Shown piece after piece: positions 12,518 through 18,699 of a stretch of 18,699 bases of DNA (the stretch's first letter is position 1; each line of letters opens with the position of its first letter). A model generated the notes under the pieces. The model ran no database searches. It was given only the letters and a program-made list of their open reading frames with translations, and was not told the origin of the DNA. Position numbers and translations under genes: made by a program. The DNA is taken from the NCBI GenBank assembly GCA_025361995.1, contig JANYIP010000114.1:1-18699 (forward strand), written 5' to 3'. Origin of the DNA: Streptomycetales bacterium. Lineage in GTDB: Bacteria; Actinomycetota; Actinomycetes; Prado026.

Positions 12518-12829
12518 ATGTGGGCCCAGCTCATCAAGATGCGCGTGAAGCCGGGGCGGGAGAACGATCTCTCCGACATGTTCGACCAGCTCAACGCGAT
12601 CGAGCAGCCCGGCTCGGGCCTCGTTCGCGCAACGGGCATGCAGGACCAGAGCGACCCTGCTCAGGCGTACATCTTGGTGGTCTTCGAGAGCGAAGAGCTC
12701 GCCCGCGCCCGCGAGCGCGACCCGCGACGCCAGGACGGGCTGAAGATCCTGCAAGCGACCATGGCTGACCTCTTCGACGGTGCACCGGAGTTCGTCGACC
12801 TGACAGTCGTCCAGGAGACGACGCCCTAG
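12518..12829 (+). CDS. ABM-fold (dimeric alpha-beta barrel) small protein
   Basis: A 103-residue protein with the antibiotic-biosynthesis-monooxygenase/Dabb-like ferredoxin fold: strand 1 WAQLIKMRVKPG, helix RENDLSDMFDQLNAIEQ, strands around LVRATGMQDQ and YILVVFESEELARARE, helix LKILQATMADLFDG and final strand FVDLTVVQE. ABM proteins can be small monooxygenases, isomerases or signalling proteins; no substrate or catalytic residue can be assigned. The ATG at 12518 follows AGGAAGG by about 7 nt. The TAG stop is the insertion site of the IS630-type element: TA is host target and G is the first base of the element. The protein appears complete. Confidence 0.75.
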   Translation: MWAQLIKMRVKPGRENDLSDMFDQLNAIEQPGSGLVRATGMQDQSDPAQAYILVVFESEELARARERDPRRQDGLKILQATMADLFDGAPEFVDLTVVQETTP

Positions 12830-12839
12830 TGTCGTGTGA
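12829..12839 (+). repeat. Left terminal inverted repeat of the IS630-type element
   Basis: GTGTCGTGTGA, the exact reverse complement of 13614-13624. It is preceded by the target TA, which forms the stop codon of the upstream ABM-fold gene. Confidence 0.9.
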
Positions 12840-12872
12840 GCGAAGTAGTCTTACCTTCTGAGATCATTGGTC

Positions 12873-13627
12873 ATGGCGTTGACTGTGAGGGTGGAAGAGG
12901 CGGTACGCCGCTGAGGGCGTCGGTGGTCTGGACGACCGCCCCAAGGCGGGCCGGCCGCGGACAGTGGATGACGTGGCGATCGTGCTGCGGACGCTGGAGC
13001 CCCCGCCGCATCGGCTGGGGGTCACGCACTGGTCCTCGCCGCTGGCAGCGGAGCTGGGTGTGTCCAACGTCAAGGTCGCCGACGTGTGGCGCGAGTACGG
13101 GCTGCAGCCCTGGCGGGTCCAGACGTTCAAGTTCTCCACCGATCCCGAGCTCGAGGCCAAGGTCCGCGACGTCGTCGGGCTCTATCTCAACCCGCCCGAG
13201 CGGGCGGTCGTGCTGTGCGTGGACGAGAAGTCCCAGGTCCAGGCACCGCCACGACGAGTTCCTGCGGTTCCTCAAACAAGTCGCCAAGGCCTACCCCCGG
13301 GTCAAGCTGCACCTGGTCGCCGACAACTACGCCACCCACAAACACCCCGACGTCGTCGCCTGGCTCGCGAAGAACCCGCGGATCACCATGCACTACACCC
13401 CGACCTCAGGGTCCTGGCTGAACATGGTCGAAATCTTCTTCGGGATCATCACCCGCCAAGCCATCCGCCGCGGCACCTTCACCTCAGTCAAAGACCCCAT
13501 CAACGCCATCGAGACCTTCATCGACGGCTGGAACGACCGCTGCGAACCCTTCGTCTGGACCAAGACAGCGGACCAGATCATCCCCCGCGCCACCGGCGGT
13601 CAAAGAACTTCAATCACACGACACTAG
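12873..13627 (+). pseudogene. IS630-family transposase, broken by two deletions
   Basis: The start is recognisable as MALTVRVEEAVRR (from ATG 12873), which runs into TGA. Sense resumes in another frame at GLDDRPKAGRPRTVDDVA (about 12925 onward), so most of the N-terminal HTH is missing. This frame contains the homeodomain-like segment WSSPLAAELGVSNVKVADVW and the first catalytic Asp in CVDEKSQVQA (13222). Near 13236-13245 it jumps frame to RHRHDEFLRFLKQVA, omitting about 40 residues that follow VDEKSQ in intact IS630 transposases. The second Asp (LVADNYATHK, 13322) and the Glu (NMVEIFFG, 13430) of the DDE triad remain in this third segment. It stops at TAG formed by the duplicated target TA plus a host G. 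No functional enzyme is expected. The size of the lost parts is from family knowledge. Confidence 0.88.
13614..13624 (-). repeat. Right terminal inverted repeat of the IS630-type element
   Basis: TCACACGACAC, reverse complement of the left end, followed by the duplicated TA (13625-13626) and host sequence GGCGCAC. Confidence 0.9.
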
Positions 13628-13663
13628 GCGCACAGCACCGTTCCGCAACCTTTAGAAGTCATA

Positions 13664-13693
13664 TTTGATATCGAAAGCCACTTAGGCTGTCAT
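13664..13693 (+). promoter_or_regulatory. Promoter and operator of the short XRE-type gene
   Basis: TTGATA (13665-13670, five of six matches to TTGACA) lies 17 bp before TGTCAT (13688-13693, four of six to TATAAT). A near-palindrome TTTGATATCGAAA centred on GATATC (13664-13676) covers the -35, as expected for an autoregulated HTH gene. The patch 13640-13720 is clearly AT-richer than its surroundings. Confidence 0.45.
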
Positions 13694-13744
13694 TGTTGGC
13701 ATCTTGGGAGGTGAATTGATTGCGTTGAGCACCACGCCCCCACA

Positions 13745-13978
13745 GTGACGCGGGCCCTTGTACGGGTGGGTCAAGATCTCGCGAGCTGGCGGAAGCTTCG
13801 CCGGCTGACAGTGGCAGAGATCGCTGACCGCGCCGACCTCAGCGAAAGCACAGTCCTGCGCCTGGAGGACTGCCGCGGGGCAAGCCTCGAGAACCTCTTG
13901 CGCCCGCGCTCACAGCACTGGCGTCAGCAGCCGAGTAAGCGTCCCCGTCCGGGAGTCATCACCGTGTCAGTCGGCTGA
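13745..13978 (+). CDS. Short XRE-family HTH protein, probably frameshifted
   Basis: The open frame of 77 residues contains one clear XRE/HipB-type helix-turn-helix: VGQDLASWRKLRRLTVAEIA then DRADLSESTVLRLEDCRGAS followed by LENLL. After LENLL the sequence turns into Arg/Gln/Pro-rich residues unlike the family. Another frame from that point reads ALTALASAAE and stops at TAA 13936-13938. Upstream, GGGAGGTG (13708-13715) points to a TTG at 13716 whose frame (IALSTTPPQ) ends in TGA overlapping the GTG at 13745. Each break is explained by one lost base, the first perhaps in the C-run at 13737-13741. Alternatively the upstream frame is a coupled leader peptide. If translated, it would be a small DNA-binding protein, perhaps an orphan antitoxin-like regulator. 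No partner toxin is nearby. Confidence 0.5.
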   Translation: MTRALVRVGQDLASWRKLRRLTVAEIADRADLSESTVLRLEDCRGASLENLLRPRSQHWRQQPSKRPRPGVITVSVG

Positions 13979-15340
13979 TGCGGCTTGGCCGATCTCTTCG
14001 CTCCACGAGACCCACGAGTGCTGCGGCCCCAGCTGTGACGCCAGCGGGGCAGGGCGGCCGAGCAGGTAGCCCTGGCCGTACTTGATGCCGATCTCGCGGC
14101 ACACAGCGAGCTCTTCATCGCGCTCGATGCCCTCGGCCACGACGGTCCAGCCCATGCTGACCGCCAGCTGGTTGAACGCGACTGCAAGACCATGCCTGGC
14201 CGGGTCCTGGTCGATGAAGGAGATCAGGCTGCGGTCGATCTTGATCACGTCAGGTTGCAGGTCAGCGACGTGCCGCAGACTCGCGAACCCACTCCCGACG
14301 TCGTCGACAGCTATCCGCGCACCGCTGCGCCGGAGCTTGCCGATCCCGGTACGTATCGCCTGGTAGTCCTCGATGAAGTCGTGCTCGGTCAGCTCGACGA
14401 TCAGGTCGCAGCCGCGCGGGCGCCCGGCCAGGCACAGGTGGATGCCGGGCGAGGCGACGACGACAGGGCTGACGTTGACGGCAAGGAAACCGTCCAGGTG
14501 CGGAGGGGCGGTCGCCAGCACGGTCGACAGGGCAAAGAGCTCCAGCTCGACGCCAAGCCCGGCCCGGTGCGCCTCGTCGAACCACACGTTCGGGGGCCGC
14601 CCGTCGGGGAACCTGGTCAGAGCCTCGTGCCCGGCGAGCTCGTCGGTCGCGAGGTCGATCACCGGCTGGAACACCACAGCCACATCGGCGCAGTCGATCA
14701 AGGTACGGACGCGTTCATGGGCAGCGACGTCCTCCGCGAGGTGCGGCGACAGGACGTTGGCGACGAACGACGTCACCTTCGAACGGTCGCTCGCCACGTC
14801 GTCGCCCGCCCCGACCGGAAGCCACTGGGAGCTCGACATGAGGGCTGAAGTGACGGGCCCGAGCTCGACGACACCGCCGACCACCACGCTGACGAAATCA
14901 GCAACTGTCGTGAGCAGGCTCACGTCCCCCTCGGTGAGCAGGCCGGGCAGGCTACCAGTGACCCAGAGGAGGCCGATCGGGTTGCCTGCGCGCCACAGCG
15001 GGACGCACACCATGGAACGGATCCCCAAGCGGCGGCACACGTCCTGGTCGACCCTTGGGTCGTTCGCGGTGTCACCGCTCCACAGCACGGAACCGGACAC
15101 GACGGCCGACCCCGACATGGTCCCGCCGACACGGAGCCTGCCGCCGATGTGAGGCACCATCGCACCGCCCGCGCACACCGTGGTCAGGTAGCCGTCCTCA
15201 CCGATGAGCGCGACCGCAACCCCGTCGGCACGGGGGACTAGTACCAGTGCCTCATCGCACACCTGACGCAATCGCACTAGCGGGTCGGCACTGTGTCTGA
15301 CGGCGTTCTGCAGGCCCCGAAGGTCCTTCACCGTCACCAC
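13967..15340 (-). CDS. GAF-EAL cyclic-di-GMP phosphodiesterase
   Basis: A 457-residue cytoplasmic signalling protein. The N-terminal half (about 15-170) is a GAF sensor domain (ADGVAVALIGEDGYLTTVCA, DPRVDQDVCRRLGIRSMVCV, the later GDVSLLTTVADFVS helix). The C-terminal half (about 215-450) is an EAL domain that hydrolyses c-di-GMP to pGpG. The catalytic set looks complete: E of GHEALTRF, N of LAVNVSP, E of VELTEHD, DD of AVDDVGSGFAS, K of IKIDRSLI, E of VAEGIE and Q of GQGYLLGRP. There is no GGDEF domain or membrane segment. GTG 15340 is chosen because GAGG lies 9 nt upstream; GTG 15367 or 15427 (inside gltA) are possible. It follows gltA by 55 nt on the same strand and may be co-transcribed. 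The GAF ligand is unknown. Confidence 0.9.
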   Translation of the reverse strand: MVTVKDLRGLQNAVRHSADPLVRLRQVCDEALVLVPRADGVAVALIGEDGYLTTVCAGGAMVPHIGGRLRVGGTMSGSAVVSGSVLWSGDTANDPRVDQDVCRRLGIRSMVCVPLWRAGNPIGLLWVTGSLPGLLTEGDVSLLTTVADFVSVVVGGVVELGPVTSALMSSSQWLPVGAGDDVASDRSKVTSFVANVLSPHLAEDVAAHERVRTLIDCADVAVVFQPVIDLATDELAGHEALTRFPDGRPPNVWFDEAHRAGLGVELELFALSTVLATAPPHLDGFLAVNVSPVVVASPGIHLCLAGRPRGCDLIVELTEHDFIEDYQAIRTGIGKLRRSGARIAVDDVGSGFASLRHVADLQPDVIKIDRSLISFIDQDPARHGLAVAFNQLAVSMGWTVVAEGIERDEELAVCREIGIKYGQGYLLGRPAPLASQLGPQHSWVSWSEEIGQAASAD

Positions 15341-15395
15341 GACCTTTTTCCTCAAACGAGTCAACACCGTTGCTTCGGCACGTTGCCGACTCGAC

Positions 15396-16682
<1,287 letters not shown>

Positions 16683-16785
16683 GGTCGACTCCTGTCGCCG
16701 CGGCTCTCGGACCCCCCGAGTCTGTCAAACCCCCACCCCCCTTTCCCGTCGATCATGAAAAAGTGGTTGGCGACGGCAGCTGGCG

Positions 16786-17532
16786 TCAGCTCGGTAGCCG
16801 GATGCCCGCCATCCCGCCGTCGACGGCCAGGATCGTGCCGGTCGTCGAGCTCGCCTGTGGGCTGGCCAGGTACGCGATCGCGTGCGCGACCTCCTGCGGG
16901 GAGACGAGACGCTGCATCGGCTGACGCTGGCGCAGCTGGCGCAGGGCCGTCTCGGCGTCGTCGGCTGAGCTGATCAGGCGCTCCACCCACGGCGTGTCAG
17001 CTGTCCCCGGCGTGACCGCGTTGACACGGATGCCTTCACGGACGTGGTCGGCAGCCATCGCCAGCGTGAGCGCCTGCAACGCGCCCTTGCTCGCCGCGTA
17101 CAGGGCGCGGTCGGGTACGCCCAGCACCGAGACGATCGAGCAGAGGTTCACCACGCTCGCATGGCTCGACAGTCTCAGGTACGGAAGCGCCGCAGCTGTG
17201 ATGCGCACCGCTCCCAGGACGTTGACCTCGAAGACGCGGCGCCACTCGTCCTCGTCGTTGGCCGCGACGTCGCCGATCGCACCGATGCCCGCGTTGTTCA
17301 CCACGATGTCGATCCCACCGAGAACGCGCGCCGCCTCGTCGACGGCGGCCCGAACGCTCGCGGAGTCGGCGACGTCGCACACCAGGGCCACGGCGGCGCC
17401 GACAGGACGGAGGTCGGTCAGGTCGAGCGAAGCCACCGCGGCACCGCGGGCCGCCAGGGTAGCGACGGTCGCCGCCCCGATGCCGCTCGCGCCGCCAGTC
17501 ACGAGCGCCGTCAGTCCGTCCAGGTCACCCAT
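16786..17532 (-). CDS. SDR-family NAD-dependent dehydrogenase
   Basis: A 248-residue classical short-chain dehydrogenase. Visible elements: the cofactor loop TGGASGIG (12-19), D37 at the end of the second strand (favouring NAD over NADP), CDVAD (52-56), NNAG (79-82), N104, catalytic S132, Y145 and K149 (YAASK), and the C-terminal GTILAVDGGMA. The ATG at 17532 follows GGGAGGA by 6 nt. It lies 2 nt downstream of the MDR dehydrogenase, itself overlapping an FAH-family gene. This trio resembles non-phosphorylative L-fucose/L-rhamnose or related aldonate routes, where an SDR oxidises a sugar or 2-keto-3-deoxy-aldonate. Substrate assignment is inference; other polyols or hydroxy acids are possible. 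Confidence 0.9.
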   Translation of the reverse strand: MGDLDGLTALVTGGASGIGAATVATLAARGAAVASLDLTDLRPVGAAVALVCDVADSASVRAAVDEAARVLGGIDIVVNNAGIGAIGDVAANDEDEWRRVFEVNVLGAVRITAAALPYLRLSSHASVVNLCSIVSVLGVPDRALYAASKGALQALTLAMAADHVREGIRVNAVTPGTADTPWVERLISSADDAETALRQLRQRQPMQRLVSPQEVAHAIAYLASPQASSTTGTILAVDGGMAGIRLPS

Positions 17533-17534
17533 GC

Positions 17535-18551
17535 TCAGTCCTCCCTCGGTCTGACGTGGATCTTCGGGGCCGCCGACGCAACGCCGCCCAGTGTCCCGCG
17601 CAGTGCTTCCGCGGTACTGGCCAACGAGATTGTCGCCGCGACCAGCGGTTCCGGGTCGACCTGCCCGGTCGCGTACGCGTCGATCGTCCGCGCCAGCGCG
17701 GGTGAGCCGGACAGGATGCCCACCCCCGTCACGTCCTTGAAGGCCAGCGTCCGGCTGTCGACCAGGCTGGGCGCCCCGGACAGCCCGATGAAGACCACGC
17801 GGCCACCGGGTTCGACGATGTCGACCGCACGTTGCGGCAGGTCGTCTGCCGTGGTGCAGTCGACCACCGCCTCGTACGGGTGGTCGGGGAGCTCGTCGGC
17901 CAGCCAGGCATGCTCCAGGCCCAGGCTCCTGGCGAAGTCCAGCGACGCGGCGTGCCGACCAAGCAGATGTACCTCCGCCCCCATCGACCGAAGGAACAGG
18001 GCCGTCAGAAGACCGATGGTGCCGGGCCCGCAGACGAGCACGCTGCCTGATGTCGGTACGCCCGTTGCCAGTGCAGCTCGCAGGGCGTTCGCACCTGGCT
18101 CGACCAGTGCGCCCGCTGCGGCTGACACGTTGTCCGGCAACAGGTGCAGTGCACTGACCGGGACAGGCAGGCGTTCGGCGAGCGCCCCCGGACGACCGCC
18201 ACGGATCCCGATCTCCTGTCTCGTGCGGCACACGTGCTGTCGACCCGACAGGCACAGCCGGCAGCTGCCGCACCCGAGCATCGTGTCGGCGGTGACGCGG
18301 CGCCCGAGCCACTGCGGATCGACTCCCGGGCCGGTCTGTGACACGGCCCCGCACCACTCGTGGCCGAGCCGCATCGGGTACGTCGCGTGACCTTCGTGCA
18401 GGTACGCCATCTCGCCGGTGAAGAACTCGACATCGGTACCGCAGACGCCGACGCGCTCGACGTCGACGACCACTTCGCCAGCCCCCGGGACCGGTTCGGC
18501 GACGTCCTGGACTTCGGCCTGACCGGGTGCCGTGACGACGAACGCCCTCAC
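17535..18551 (-). CDS. Zinc-dependent MDR alcohol/polyol dehydrogenase
   Basis: A 338-residue medium-chain dehydrogenase. Catalytic zinc ligands: C37 (GVCGTD), H64 and E65 (LGHEWCG) and a later Glu (ALVEPGANALRAAL). The structural zinc site is complete with C94, C97, C100 and C108 (LGCGSCRLCLSGRQHVC). The Rossmann motif is VCGPGTIGLL, followed by an AEVHLLGRH strand with no obvious Asp for NAD specificity. The profile resembles sorbitol/threonine/L-iditol dehydrogenases. The GTG at 18551 overlaps the FAH gene's stop (GTGA) and its own stop is 2 nt before the SDR start, so the three are one operon. It probably oxidises a sugar, sugar acid or polyol. Confidence 0.9.
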   Translation of the reverse strand: MRAFVVTAPGQAEVQDVAEPVPGAGEVVVDVERVGVCGTDVEFFTGEMAYLHEGHATYPMRLGHEWCGAVSQTGPGVDPQWLGRRVTADTMLGCGSCRLCLSGRQHVCRTRQEIGIRGGRPGALAERLPVPVSALHLLPDNVSAAAGALVEPGANALRAALATGVPTSGSVLVCGPGTIGLLTALFLRSMGAEVHLLGRHAASLDFARSLGLEHAWLADELPDHPYEAVVDCTTADDLPQRAVDIVEPGGRVVFIGLSGAPSLVDSRTLAFKDVTGVGILSGSPALARTIDAYATGQVDPEPLVAATISLASTAEALRGTLGGVASAAPKIHVRPRED

Positions 18552-18699
18552 GTCGCCGCGACGACGTCTTGGCGCTGGCTCCCCAAGCCGGTGATCCCGA
18601 GCTCGATCACGTCGCCGGGCCGCAGGTACGTCGGCGGGGTCGCCCCCATGCCGACGCCGGGCGGCGTACCTGTGTTGATGAGGTCGCCGGGCTCGAGCA
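18548..18699 (-). CDS. Fumarylacetoacetate-hydrolase-family protein (partial, C-terminus)
   Basis: Only the last 50 codons are in the window; the gene continues beyond the right edge. The translation contains LEPGDLINTGTPPGVGMG and YLRPGDVIELGITGLGSQRQ, the conserved C-terminal signature of the FAH superfamily (for example 2,4-diketo-3-deoxy-L-fuconate hydrolase, ureidoglycolate lyase-like and 2-hydroxyhepta-2,4-diene-1,7-dioate isomerase members). The stop TGA (18550-18548) overlaps the MDR dehydrogenase start as GTGA. Together with the two dehydrogenases it suggests cleavage of a diketo-deoxy sugar acid; the exact substrate is inference. Confidence 0.88.
   Translation of the reverse strand, partial: LEPGDLINTGTPPGVGMGATPPTYLRPGDVIELGITGLGSQRQDVVAAT

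Larger units (their letters stand above)
12829..13624 (+). mobile_element. Degenerate IS630-family insertion sequence, non-autonomous
   Basis: A 796-bp element bounded by perfect 11-bp terminal inverted repeats, GTGTCGTGTGA and TCACACGACAC, extending imperfectly to about 27 bp. It is flanked on both sides by the TA (12827-12828 and 13625-13626) expected from TA-targeting Tc1/mariner-IS630 transposition. Intact relatives are about 1.1-1.2 kb. The shortfall comes from two internal deletions in the transposase, but the ends are intact, so it could still be mobilised in trans by a complete copy. Confidence 0.88.

Noticed and set aside
12836..13627. A single intact transposase frame across the IS
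   Set aside because: The first 130 residues of this open frame are nonsense relative to IS630. Only the part after about 13242 matches the family, the middle being in another frame.
15375..15389. Hairpin TCGGCA-CGT-TGCCGA between gltA and the EAL gene as a terminator
   Set aside because: The stem is only 6 bp and no T-run follows on the minus strand. It is too weak to call.
16723..16728. TTGACA on the minus strand as promoter of gltA
   Set aside because: No TANNNT-like -10 at 16-19 bp spacing (AGCCGC at 17), so not called.

Overview
The window reads as chromosomal DNA of a high-GC actinomycete. Codon third positions are strongly GC-biased, GTG/TTG starts are common, and the GT-C glycosyltransferase has the Gly-rich extracytosolic tail typical of Actinomycetota. 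The sugar transporter has no ATPase of its own, which fits a shared MsiK-type ATPase. I cannot name a genus. No rRNA, tRNA or CRISPR array was found.

Left part (1-7060): a G-rich tract, then a TetR regulator and, behind a strongly folded intergenic segment ending in a terminator-like hairpin, a small hemerythrin-like protein. Converging on these is a tight six-gene minus-strand run: GT39-type membrane glycosyltransferase, secreted Thr/Ser-rich protein, ApbE flavin transferase, four-His membrane haem protein, NuoF-like flavoprotein and three-Cys ferredoxin. The last five genes overlap one another by 4 to 14 nt. This looks like an extracytosolic electron-transfer system. Its oddity is that the usual FMN-binding acceptor domain is absent and only a Thr-rich exported polypeptide, next to a glycosyltransferase, takes its place. 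It is the most interesting system in the window.

Middle part (7204-12383): a binding-protein-dependent sugar importer (lipoprotein plus two permeases, minus strand) diverges from galT. A TTGACA promoter overlapped by an operator-like inverted repeat precedes the importer genes, and a REP-like palindrome lies between the two units. galT and a TfoX-N-domain gene converge at a 32-bp duplication that copies the stop codon.

Accessory part (12518-13978): a small ABM-fold protein whose TAG stop codon was the target of an IS630-family element. The element keeps intact ends, but its transposase has suffered two internal deletions. Beyond it lies an AT-richer patch with a promoter/operator and a short XRE-type HTH gene that appears frameshifted.

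Right part (13967-18699, all minus strand): a GAF-EAL c-di-GMP phosphodiesterase directly downstream of citrate synthase. Upstream of these is a three-gene operon (FAH-family hydrolase, partial; Zn-dependent MDR alcohol dehydrogenase; SDR dehydrogenase) that resembles non-phosphorylative deoxy-sugar/aldonate degradation.
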